A DNA stretch of 64,000 nt from UWMA-0277 sp965183885. GTDB lineage: Bacteria > Bacteroidota > Bacteroidia > Flavobacteriales > BACL11. Position 1 is the stretch's first letter. Each line of letters starts with the position of its first letter. The notes beneath the pieces are model-generated. The model saw only the letters and a program-made list of their open reading frames with translations, was not told where the DNA came from and ran no database searches. Of this stretch, positions 34,020-42,256 are shown piece after piece. The position numbers were made by a program, and so were the translations under genes. The DNA is taken from NCBI GenBank assembly GCA_965183885.1, contig OZ238992.1, forward strand, positions 62,001-126,000, given 5' to 3'.

Positions 34020-34799
34020 TTACTCAATAGCAATTCGTTTCTCCACCGTACCATCGCTAAAAATATAAAACAAGATGCCCTTTTGTTTAGGGCTTGTTTC
34101 TTTACCTAAAATATCTACTATTTTAAGGAGTTTTTTATTACTGCCATTTACCTCATAAACAGCATTAGGCTGCTCGGTAGTTTCTACTAAAATAAAGTTA
34201 TCAATATGAATAGCAATATTTGCCGTATCTCCTGTCCCAACCTCCACAGTAATATATTCTTCTGCATTTTGGGTATTGAATACCACACTGTATTCTGTCC
34301 AAATGCTATCCCCTAAAGGAGAAGTATAAAGGAGTGTTCCAAACTGATTATTATAATTAGAAACCCCCACTTTTACATAATTATTTCTTGCATCAATACA
34401 GCCTAAAGGTGCAAGAGGTGGTTTTCTGATAGAAAATGATAATTTATAATTTTTACTTTCTGCTAAAGGAGCATTAAGGTCAAATGAAAGTTTTTCACCA
34501 ACAGTTGATTGAGAATCATAATTTGCCATTTCAACAAACCAATGCCCTTCAGCTGCCCCCCCCCCCCAATATACTGGAGGAGAACACATTAAACAGGAAT
34601 CTTTCATAAGACCAACATCTAAGCCATCAAAAAGAGTTACATATATCACATTACTACTATTAAACCCTGTGCATGGGTAAGTACTTGAAGGGGTATTTAT
34701 TTCAAAGCTTCCATTAAGAATCAAGTTCTGTGCTTTTGCTATAAAAGCACAGAACATAATTAAAAATATAATTGTTATTTTTTTAGTGATATCTAGCAT
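34020..34799 (-). CDS. Phase-variable secreted T9SS protein, copy C (G12 tract, ON)
   Basis: The 259-residue product is closely related to copy B (MLDITKKITIIFLIMFCAF against MPNITKKITTIFLIMCCAF in the signal peptide) with NLILNGSFEIN, DSCLMCSPP and W78 followed by WGGGAAEGHW. That loop is encoded with a run of 12 G (34556-34567), in frame at lengths of 3n. The C-terminal halves of B and C are almost identical (for example FNTQNAE, EQPNAVYEVNGSNK, KQKGILFYI), while the middle differs, a pattern of diversification or gene conversion. Its tail is the same non-YPNP type. It sits 10 bases from the large T9SS protein gene on the same strand. Confidence 0.83.
   Translation of the reverse strand: MLDITKKITIIFLIMFCAFIAKAQNLILNGSFEINTPSSTYPCTGFNSSNVIYVTLFDGLDVGLMKDSCLMCSPPVYWGGGAAEGHWFVEMANYDSQSTVGEKLSFDLNAPLAESKNYKLSFSIRKPPLAPLGCIDARNNYVKVGVSNYNNQFGTLLYTSPLGDSIWTEYSVVFNTQNAEEYITVEVGTGDTANIAIHIDNFILVETTEQPNAVYEVNGSNKKLLKIVDILGKETSPKQKGILFYIFSDGTVEKRIAIE
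34556..34567 (-). repeat. Poly-G tract of copy C, 12 bases (in frame)
   Basis: Twelve C on the plus strand encode Trp plus three Gly and the first base of Ala. The position in the protein corresponds exactly to the tracts of copies A and B. Confidence 0.92.
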
Positions 34800-34809
34800 T
34801 ATACATCAT

Positions 34810-37800
34810 TTATTTTCCAAAGATAGTTAATTTTTCACTAAAGCGTATTGTACCATTATTGTCGGTAATATTTACTAAATACAAACCTGTACTTAAATCT
34901 GCCACACTGAGTGCTGTTTGCTGCTTATTATCAATAAAGTATTTTGCAACTGTTTGTCCTTTAGCATCAATAATGGATACTGTTGCTGTTTCATTTTCTG
35001 CTAAATTAGTAGTAATATTAAGCACATCTTGTGCAGGATTAGGATAGATTTTAAAATCTTCCATTTCCTCTGCTGCCAAACGAGGCTGAGGCACTAAAGC
35101 CAGAGTACGCTCACAAATATTTACATAATCTATCCAATAGTTATCGTAATACCTCGCAATTACTCGTGCTGTATATACTGCTAAACCATCGGTATGCGGA
35201 CAAAGATAAGCAATAGTACGGACAGTTGCCAATTCACTAGCAGTAAGCTTAGTAAAGTCCTCTCCTCTAAGATAAGGCGCTAATAGTTCTTCATATACCG
35301 TTTTGGCATTGAACTCATAACTACTTGTAGCTTGCATACTATCAATTATAGCTTGGGCTTCAGTATACAAACTATCATTTATTTTTTCCTTAATCCTAAC
35401 AATACGCCCCATATCTTCCTGCTCCTTAGTACTTACAAAAGTAGCCAATACGCTACTGCTAGTGCTTAAGGTATTGTCCTCTTTTACCTTTTCATAAAGC
35501 CGTTCTTGATTGTTATAGACCTCACTGCTACTGCTTAGTATAGTATCAGATAAAGCAAGGGTTTCCAGTGCTGCCAAATTAGGAGTCGTGCTGCTTGCAG
35601 GAGGAGGGGCTATAGGTAGTGGAACTCCCGAACAATTGGGTGAAGTACCACAGAAATTATAAGGAGCGCTAGGGTTGGAATAATTTGGAACAGGAATTAT
35701 ATTAGGGATAAAATCAGAACTGCTAAAATTAGGGTCATAAGGAGGAAAGTTACGCGTATAAAAAATAGAGCTACCTCCCCAACTTCCATTTTTAGTATAC
35801 AAGTGTGGTTTTCCTGTATTTACTCCAAAATTCCCAGTCCATATATTATCATTAGGGTTAGCAAAAGTTCCTTGCTGTCCTATGCTTCCTGCATTGTCAA
35901 TCACTATTCCAAAATCAGAAAAACGAATATTATTTCCTGTTAAAGTAGCGTTCATCTGCCCATCAAAATGCATGCTCTCTACATAAAACCCAGAGTAATT
36001 ACAGTTTAGTGTTGGTGCATCAGAGTCCGAAATTTTAATTCCCATTTGTGTGCTTTGTCCGTCCCCAATAACACTATTGCTGTTTAGCATTGCATTATTA
36101 CAATGTCCTAATTCCACCCCATAATTACTGTGCTTTAAATAATTCTGTTCTATTTGCAAGTTGCTTACATTCAAAAGGTTAATTCCTTGCCAATACACAT
36201 CATCAAAACAATTGTTATTAATGTTATAGCTATTAGTAAGTGATGGGTTAAAATTACCTCCATACACCCCAATAGCTGCACTAATAGTGCCCAAAGTAGG
36301 GTCAGTGTTAAAACTATTGTTTTCAATAGTCATAAATCCATAATCGTTCATATTAGTCCACACCCCAACCGATACATTAGTCATTTGGTTATCATTTATA
36401 GTAGTAGCCCTATTCATTGTTATTGAAGTCCCCATTGCAGCCCATTGTCCCCTAGTAAAAGTATTGTTACTTAGGGTGGAGTTCATACGCTCAGCATATA
36501 TTCCCAAGTCAAAATTATTAAACGTATTTGTTTTTAAGCTAAGACCTCCTACTGTTACTACATCGCCTATTAGTCCAGGAGTACCATCGGCATAAATACA
36601 GGCTGTAGGGTTAATAAAACTAGGGAAACTAGCTCCTGTGCTATGGGCAAAGTGAATGTTTTCAAAACTATTGTTATAGACTTCAAAACTTGTTTGCATC
36701 CCTACAATACCATACCTTAAATCTCTTATCGTGTTTTGATAAGCTGCATTGCTTGCATCTCCAATCACTAAACCATTAGTTTGGTGTAAGAGTATTCCCG
36801 TAAAGCTACTATCCACCTGTACGCCATTATATTGGTTGTATAAGAGTAATTCATCATTACTAATGGTATTTCCTCTAAAGATAGAGCCATTATCGGTTAA
36901 AGGGTGGCATACCAAACTATACAGATTATTATTGAATGTTGTGTTTTCAATAGTATATGCTGAATTATGAGCATTAGGGCTCATTACCACTGCTTTCATA
37001 GCATCCTCAATTATGGAGTTATTTGTGATAATATAACTATAATCGACATAAATACCCTGCCACATACTATCCACACAAGCCTCTATATGTGTATTATTTA
37101 GGGTTAAAGAGGCTTCATCCACCCAAATAACGGCATCAGGTCCCATTTTTATTTTACAATTATTAAAGGTAAGTCCATCAGGATTATCTACAAATAAGGT
37201 ATCCTTAATTACGATGAGCTTATTATCTACAATAAAGGGAGGGCTTCCTAAAGGAACATTATTTTGTGCTATTACATCATTGGAGTTACCCCCTGCATAA
37301 AGCTTAATATCAGCTAATGGTACTCTACAACACAGCGTATCAAACATTACACTTATGGTATCAGTATTTGAACAGCCATTGGTATCAGTAACATTTACAC
37401 TATAATCTCCTGATTGATTTACCCAAAGACTACTACCCGTAAATATGAGATTGTTGTTATAGTACCAATCATAAGTAATGGTATTAGGTGCACTTACTGA
37501 TAATAATGCACTATCATTACAAATACTTGTAGCAATAGGAGCAAAACTAAGAATAGGGTTGCTTACCTCTACTGTAAATGTAGTAGTGTTAGTATTGCAA
37601 CCATCGTCAGCAATAAGAGTATAGGTAGTGGTAACAGTTGGGCTTACCGTTATACTTGCTGTGGTTTCTCCACTTGGAAGCCATAAATAATCTATATCAC
37701 AAATATTAGTTTCTACATAAGATGATAATTCTGTACTATCACCAACACAAAGTATAGAATCTGTAGTAAGTATAGTAGCAGTAAAAGGATAAGTAGTAGG

Positions 37801-40131
37801 ATCTTCTTCTAAAGTTAGGTTGTCAATATAAAAACCATTTGGGGTATTACTTTGCCCTATATCTAAGATAGTTGCAGAATTCAATTCACAATAAGCAAAG
37901 ACTATGGTATGCTGCTGCCAACTTCCAACTTGAGGAGTAAAGCTTTCAACAGCACTATAAGTAGGAGGTGCTAAAGGGTCATTTGTAAATCTAACGTTTA
38001 AGTCAATATCACCTCCATTTAGGGTATTAGCTATAGGGTCTATATAATAATCAAATTCTAAGGAATATACCTTGCAAGTATTTACCGCTTCTTTTAAATT
38101 AAAAAAGTTACTTGTCTTTATTTGCCTATACCTCAAATTGTTTGTCCCAATTGCATTTGGTTTTGAAAAGAAAAAAGTTGTTGAAGGAAAGTCTGTACGA
38201 TAAGCACCAAAAGATTTAGTGTAGTTTGTTCCAGTGCAATGTATTTTAGACTTTTTAATAAAATCTCCTGAACCAGCAGGAAACCAAGAATTAGCCATAT
38301 AATTATAAGGGTGTCCATCTGCAAAATGAGTACCAAATCTTAACCTTCCTTCTCTTAACCCTCCTAAATCCAAATTAGATGAAAGTATAGTTTCTTCAAC
38401 CCCTAGTCTTTTTACCTCAGTTCCTTCTTCAAACTTACCATTTACCACCATATTATTTCCTAAGGTATAATTTACATTGTTTCCATTTAAAACATCAATA
38501 GTATAAACAACATAAGAACCTACTTCTGTACCATCATACAAATTAAAGCCAAATTGTGCTCTACCATAAAAATCAGCTCTTGGGGTATAGGTAATTACTT
38601 GTCCATTAGGGGATACTGTTAATTGGTTGTGATTATTTCCTCCATTTCCACAACCCCTAATATTGGTTAAAGTATTTGGAGCTACGGATATTGCATTTCC
38701 CTCAGGGTCAACAAGCGTAGGATCAGTAGCTAAATTAATAACTAATGATGCTCCTAAATTATTAACTAGTGGAGGAAAATCAGCTGCAACAGTTTCAGCA
38801 AAATCATAAGCGTCATAATTGGTATAGGCAGCCATCTTGGTAGAATAAGGAGGTAAGTTAGTTAATGTTGCACTATTAGGGTAACTCGTATTAATAGTAT
38901 ATCCTAAATCTTCTAAAGTAGCAATTTCAATATCCGTAAATACTCTTCTTTCTAAACCTTGAGTTGCAAAAGGGCTCATCACATATTCTTTTACATCTCC
39001 GGGTGAGATTCTACTTCGCATTGAGTAGGACCATAATTGTTCGTCTAAGTGTGATAAAATAGAACCTTCAGAGAAAGGGCTTAGAGGAGAGAGTAATCCT
39101 GAATATACAGGATGATTATCAGGTGCTGGGTTAGTGTTAATCCAAATGTCGTTAGCTAAATTAGGAGTAGCAAAACCATTAACCATATTATGAACTACAT
39201 TAACACTTGTCGCATATAAGGGGTTTATAAAAGGTGCCGTAGTTGTTCCGCTTACTAATTTATTTAAACTTACTGGAAATACACTTCCTTTATGCAGTAA
39301 AAAATCTAAGCCTGAATACTGGTCAGTTCCTGTCGTTAATGAAGACACAGGATAACCTGTTGTGGCATCTGCTTCTATATAGCTTATCCATCCTAAAGCA
39401 TGGGTAATCTCGTGTAAGAGTACAGTATATAAATCATAATAGCAATTTGGGATTGGAGCTAAATGGTCGTTATGCCAATTAATTGGAATAGCGGTAATAA
39501 AGAGTGGAGGAGCGGTATAAACTTGATGAAAATTTACTTGCAATTTTGCATGCATAATACTAGATGCAACAGGGTTTACACCTGTGGTAACATAATCGTG
39601 TACAAAACCATTTATTATGCGAGGGGTAGTAATAGTGTTGTCAAAATAAGCTCCTGCTCTTGCAGCAAAGGTAGCTGTTGTAGGTGCTGGGTTGGCTACA
39701 GCACCATAAGATTGCCTTACATTTAATTTTATACGGTCAGTAGTAGGAATTAAACTAAAGTCAATAACGGATTGTATATAAGTAAGTACAGCACAAAGTG
39801 TATTTCTTCTGTCTGCTCCGTCTGCTGGGTCATCAAAGCCTATACCGTTTCCAAGACTAATATCTTTATAATGAATCTCAAAAGCACCACAAATTTCTGG
39901 GTTAACTGGAGCACTACTACTATTTTGTGCTGAGAATTGTTGGGGTATTGCTTGAGGCGTTCCAAGTGTTTGCAAGTAAGCAGGATTTATTCCACAATTG
40001 AGATGTTGGGTGTGAAATAGTGAATCAGACATTGATGTTTGTAAAAGACTATCCTGTGTATAATTTAAACTTTGTGCCTGTATAAATTGCAATACTAATA
40101 GTGCAATAATGCTGAGTAAAATTCTCTTCAT
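34810..40131 (-). CDS. Giant secreted T9SS protein: metalloprotease-like domain, jelly-roll domain, Ig-like domains and beta-helix
   Basis: The 1773-residue product has a signal peptide (1-20). A zincin-like region (about 80-415) carries HEITHALGW (240-248) and the ending LEDLGYTI. A cadherin-like segment (about 460-550) follows. About 559-775 there is a NGKFEEG ... VNVRFT ... YIDNLTLEE domain, the same type as in copies A-C. Two Ig/PKD-like segments (about 780-935) precede a long right-handed beta-helix with repeated NNTFxN-type turns (about 960-1480), a short Gly/Pro linker and a type A T9SS domain (FKIYPNPAQDVLNITT). It may be a surface adhesin-protease; activity is unproven. It lies directly upstream of copies A-C in transcription order, with no promoter seen in the 500 bp above it. 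Confidence 0.85.
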   Translation of the reverse strand: MKRILLSIIALLVLQFIQAQSLNYTQDSLLQTSMSDSLFHTQHLNCGINPAYLQTLGTPQAIPQQFSAQNSSSAPVNPEICGAFEIHYKDISLGNGIGFDDPADGADRRNTLCAVLTYIQSVIDFSLIPTTDRIKLNVRQSYGAVANPAPTTATFAARAGAYFDNTITTPRIINGFVHDYVTTGVNPVASSIMHAKLQVNFHQVYTAPPLFITAIPINWHNDHLAPIPNCYYDLYTVLLHEITHALGWISYIEADATTGYPVSSLTTGTDQYSGLDFLLHKGSVFPVSLNKLVSGTTTAPFINPLYATSVNVVHNMVNGFATPNLANDIWINTNPAPDNHPVYSGLLSPLSPFSEGSILSHLDEQLWSYSMRSRISPGDVKEYVMSPFATQGLERRVFTDIEIATLEDLGYTINTSYPNSATLTNLPPYSTKMAAYTNYDAYDFAETVAADFPPLVNNLGASLVINLATDPTLVDPEGNAISVAPNTLTNIRGCGNGGNNHNQLTVSPNGQVITYTPRADFYGRAQFGFNLYDGTEVGSYVVYTIDVLNGNNVNYTLGNNMVVNGKFEEGTEVKRLGVEETILSSNLDLGGLREGRLRFGTHFADGHPYNYMANSWFPAGSGDFIKKSKIHCTGTNYTKSFGAYRTDFPSTTFFFSKPNAIGTNNLRYRQIKTSNFFNLKEAVNTCKVYSLEFDYYIDPIANTLNGGDIDLNVRFTNDPLAPPTYSAVESFTPQVGSWQQHTIVFAYCELNSATILDIGQSNTPNGFYIDNLTLEEDPTTYPFTATILTTDSILCVGDSTELSSYVETNICDIDYLWLPSGETTASITVSPTVTTTYTLIADDGCNTNTTTFTVEVSNPILSFAPIATSICNDSALLSVSAPNTITYDWYYNNNLIFTGSSLWVNQSGDYSVNVTDTNGCSNTDTISVMFDTLCCRVPLADIKLYAGGNSNDVIAQNNVPLGSPPFIVDNKLIVIKDTLFVDNPDGLTFNNCKIKMGPDAVIWVDEASLTLNNTHIEACVDSMWQGIYVDYSYIITNNSIIEDAMKAVVMSPNAHNSAYTIENTTFNNNLYSLVCHPLTDNGSIFRGNTISNDELLLYNQYNGVQVDSSFTGILLHQTNGLVIGDASNAAYQNTIRDLRYGIVGMQTSFEVYNNSFENIHFAHSTGASFPSFINPTACIYADGTPGLIGDVVTVGGLSLKTNTFNNFDLGIYAERMNSTLSNNTFTRGQWAAMGTSITMNRATTINDNQMTNVSVGVWTNMNDYGFMTIENNSFNTDPTLGTISAAIGVYGGNFNPSLTNSYNINNNCFDDVYWQGINLLNVSNLQIEQNYLKHSNYGVELGHCNNAMLNSNSVIGDGQSTQMGIKISDSDAPTLNCNYSGFYVESMHFDGQMNATLTGNNIRFSDFGIVIDNAGSIGQQGTFANPNDNIWTGNFGVNTGKPHLYTKNGSWGGSSIFYTRNFPPYDPNFSSSDFIPNIIPVPNYSNPSAPYNFCGTSPNCSGVPLPIAPPPASSTTPNLAALETLALSDTILSSSSEVYNNQERLYEKVKEDNTLSTSSSVLATFVSTKEQEDMGRIVRIKEKINDSLYTEAQAIIDSMQATSSYEFNAKTVYEELLAPYLRGEDFTKLTASELATVRTIAYLCPHTDGLAVYTARVIARYYDNYWIDYVNICERTLALVPQPRLAAEEMEDFKIYPNPAQDVLNITTNLAENETATVSIIDAKGQTVAKYFIDNKQQTALSVADLSTGLYLVNITDNNGTIRFSEKLTIFGK

Positions 40132-40240
40132 GATTTTAAATGTTTTAAATTAATATTCTTTACATCTTTTCTTTCAATTATTTTTTGTTTTTAAATATAG
40201 TTAAAAATTTAAATCCTTACAATTAGCTCATTTACAAATA

Positions 40241-40254
40241 CTTGTACACACAAG
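40241..40254. promoter_or_regulatory. Palindromic site CTTGTACACACAAG (copy 1)
   Basis: The arms CTTGT and ACAAG flank ACAC. With outer bases, TACTTGT and ACAAGTA form a 7-bp perfect arm. A matching copy lies 47 bp downstream, so this looks like a paired protein-binding site upstream of the giant secreted protein gene. Confidence 0.55.
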
Positions 40255-40287
40255 TACTTTATACTGCTAATTCTAGAATATAAATTT

Positions 40288-40301
40288 CTTGTACCGACAA
40301 G
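40288..40301. promoter_or_regulatory. Palindromic site CTTGTACCGACAAG (copy 2)
   Basis: Identical to copy 1 at 12 of 14 positions, with spacing of 47 bp between centres (about 4.5 helix turns). Confidence 0.55.
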
Positions 40302-40571
40302 CAATACATAAATTCAGCCTTCACAGGCTATTAATCTTGTTCATTAAAATGGCATACATTTTCTTTAAAAAGCCTCTTTTTTATAAAAAGCACAAGTCTT
40401 TTATGCTTTATAATTGCTCAAAAGTATTCAATACCTGCTGTATTTCTATGGACACTTATAGCCCTTTTTGGACAATGGGGCGTAAATCCTATTTTAAAAT
40501 ACCCTTAAAGTCATTTGTTTCTAAAAACAATTCTTTGCTTTTTCTTACTGCAATAATATAACTATTATTTA

Positions 40572-40595
40572 AAATACGACTAATTAGTCGTATTT
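40572..40595. promoter_or_regulatory. Perfect 24-bp palindrome, probable operator of the XRE regulator
   Basis: The half-site AAATACGACTAA is followed directly by its reverse complement. It lies 52 bp upstream of the XRE ATG and overlaps the -33 position of the weak -7 box TACTTTAG (40614-40621), the usual place for autoregulation by a small HTH dimer. Confidence 0.65.
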
Positions 40596-40647
40596 AATTT
40601 TAAGAAACACAACTACTTTAGTAAAAATATCTATAGAAAATAATATT

Positions 40648-40881
40648 ATGTCAGTAGCTGATAAAAAAGAAACACTAAGAAAAATCAGTAAAAAGGTAAA
40701 AAGGTTGCGTAAGGAAAATAATTTAACCCAGTTTCAATTATCAATTAATGCTGAACTAGATATACGAATTATACAAAGGCTGGAAGTAGGGGAAACAGAT
40801 GTTAGAGTAAGTACCATTGTTAAATTAGCTAATGGTTTTAACCTCAGTTTATCTGAATTTTTAGATTTTTCTAAAGAATAA
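40648..40881 (+). CDS. XRE-family HTH regulator (small, DNA-binding)
   Basis: The 77-residue product is essentially one HTH_3/XRE domain: VKRLRKENNLTQFQLSINAELDIRIIQRLEVGETDVRVSTIVKLANGFNLSLSEFLDFS. It has no second domain, like the controller proteins and antitoxin-like repressors. A 24-bp palindrome upstream fits dimer binding and self-control. It does not lie beside a restriction-modification or toxin gene, so the target could be the secreted-protein region to the left. This is inference. Transcription ends at the terminator shared with sucC. Confidence 0.8.
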   Translation: MSVADKKETLRKISKKVKRLRKENNLTQFQLSINAELDIRIIQRLEVGETDVRVSTIVKLANGFNLSLSEFLDFSKE

Positions 40882-40918
40882 GTAAGTAAGATGTGAAAGC
40901 TTCTAAGAAATAGAAAAA

Positions 40919-40952
40919 CAAAAAAAGCCGAGCAAATGCTCGGCTTTTTTAT
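40919..40952. terminator. Bidirectional terminator between the XRE gene and sucC
   Basis: The stem GCCGAGCA-AA-TGCTCGGC (40927-40944) sits between an A run and a T run. It is the same sequence as the purL terminator at 15521-15550. Confidence 0.88.
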
Positions 40953-40968
40953 TTATATATCTTTTTTA

Positions 40969-42159
40969 TTAAGCTAGTACTTCAGCAACTTTATCAGCAG
41001 CTTCTTGTAATAAAATTACTGATTCTACTTTTAGTCCACTTTCATCAATTAATTGTTTTGCTTCAGCAGCATTAGTTCCTTGTAGTCTTACAATTAATGG
41101 TACGTTTATTTCTCCTATGTTTTTATAAGCATCAACAATACCTTGTGCTACTCTATCACATCTTACAATACCACCAAAGATATTAACTAATAAAGCCTTA
41201 ACATTTTCATCTTTTAAGATAATACGAAATGCTTGCTCTACTCTTTTAGCATCAGCAGTACCACCAACATCTAAGAAGTTAGCTGGGTTACCTCCTGCCA
41301 TTTTAATAATATCCATAGTTGCCATAGCTAATCCTGCACCGTTTACCATACAACCAACATTACCATCAAGCTTTACAAAGTTAAGTCCAAATTCTCCTGC
41401 TTCTACTTCTGTAGCATCTTCTTCTCTCTTATCTCTTAAAGCAACATAATCTTTATGTCTGAACAATGAATTATCATCAATAGTTACTTTTGAATCAACT
41501 GCCATTATTTTATCATCAGAAGTCTTTAATACAGGATTAATTTCAAATAAAGATGAATCAGTTTTATCATAAGCAGTATAAAGTGCATGTACAAACTTAG
41601 TCATATCCTTAAATGCAGCACCAGAAAGTCCTAAGTTAAAAGCAACTTTACGACATTGGAACCCTGTAAGACCAACTTTAGGATCAATCTCTTCAGTAAA
41701 AATTAAATGTGGAGTTTCCTCAGCAACAGTTTCAATATCCATTCCTCCTTCAGTTGAGTACATAATCATATTACGCCCCGTAGCTCTGTTTAACAAAACA
41801 GACATGTAAAACTCAGAAGTTTCACTCTCACCTGGATAATATACATCCTCACAAATTAATACTTGGTGTACCAATTTTCCTTCAGCTGAAGTTTGAGGAG
41901 TAACTAAATGCATTCCTAAAATATCATTTGAAATTGACTTTACATCATCTAATGACTTAGCCAATTTTACACCTCCACCTTTACCTCTACCTCCTGCATG
42001 TACCTGAGCCTTAACAACCCACCAACTAGTACCTGTTTCAGCATTTAGTTTTTCAGCAGCAGCCACAGCTTCTTCTGGTGTAGTAGCAACAATTCCTCTT
42101 TGGATTCTTACTCCAAAGCTATTTAATAATTCCTTACCTTGATATTCGTGTAAATTCAT
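40969..42159 (-). CDS. sucC: Succinate--CoA ligase (ADP-forming) subunit beta
   Basis: The 396-residue protein starts MNLHEYQGKELLNSFGV and contains the ATP-grasp features KAQVHAGGRGKGGGVK (about 50-65), the metal-binding FEINPVL and the CoA-ligase part LVNIFGGIVRCDRVAQGIV. SucC with SucD turns succinyl-CoA to succinate in the TCA cycle. sucD is not adjacent, which is common in Bacteroidota. Its start is 15 bp downstream of the minus-strand -7 box at 42179-42186. Confidence 0.94.
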   Translation of the reverse strand: MNLHEYQGKELLNSFGVRIQRGIVATTPEEAVAAAEKLNAETGTSWWVVKAQVHAGGRGKGGGVKLAKSLDDVKSISNDILGMHLVTPQTSAEGKLVHQVLICEDVYYPGESETSEFYMSVLLNRATGRNMIMYSTEGGMDIETVAEETPHLIFTEEIDPKVGLTGFQCRKVAFNLGLSGAAFKDMTKFVHALYTAYDKTDSSLFEINPVLKTSDDKIMAVDSKVTIDDNSLFRHKDYVALRDKREEDATEVEAGEFGLNFVKLDGNVGCMVNGAGLAMATMDIIKMAGGNPANFLDVGGTADAKRVEQAFRIILKDENVKALLVNIFGGIVRCDRVAQGIVDAYKNIGEINVPLIVRLQGTNAAEAKQLIDESGLKVESVILLQEAADKVAEVLA

Positions 42160-42173
42160 TTCAATTTTTTTAG

Positions 42174-42243
42174 TGCCGCAAAAATATAGGATTGATTTGA
42201 ATTACAAACTTCAATTGACATTAAATTACATATTTTTGCGGCA
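42174..42243. promoter_or_regulatory. Divergent promoters of sucC and the DUF5916-like gene within a 14-bp inverted repeat
   Basis: TGCCGCAAAAATAT (42174-42187) and its exact reverse complement ATATTTTTGCGGCA (42230-42243) contain the -7 boxes of the two divergent genes (minus 42186-42179; plus 42231-42238). The third copy of the 14-mer is the pyrE promoter at 26583-26596. Confidence 0.7.
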
Positions 42244-42256
42244 AACTATATTCTTA

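Larger units (their letters stand above)
40132..40647. other. Intergenic region with palindromic operator candidates, no gene
   Basis: This 516-bp gap between two divergent genes is AT-rich and holds no convincing gene. The 90-residue frame at 40289-40561 begins at a TTG inside a CTTGTAC palindrome and has no protein-like composition. What is visible are two copies of a CTTGTACnnACAAG palindrome (40241-40254 and 40288-40301) and a perfect 24-bp palindrome at 40572-40595 near the XRE gene. Confidence 0.7.

Noticed and set aside
40289..40561. A 90-codon frame in the region between the giant protein gene and the XRE gene
   Set aside because: It starts at a TTG inside a palindrome, has no promoter or domain and an unlikely composition rich in Phe, Lys and Cys.
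42173..42256. An upstream GTG start for the DUF5916-like protein
   Set aside because: It precedes the promoter box at 42231-42238, and the signal peptide begins only at the ATG at 42257.
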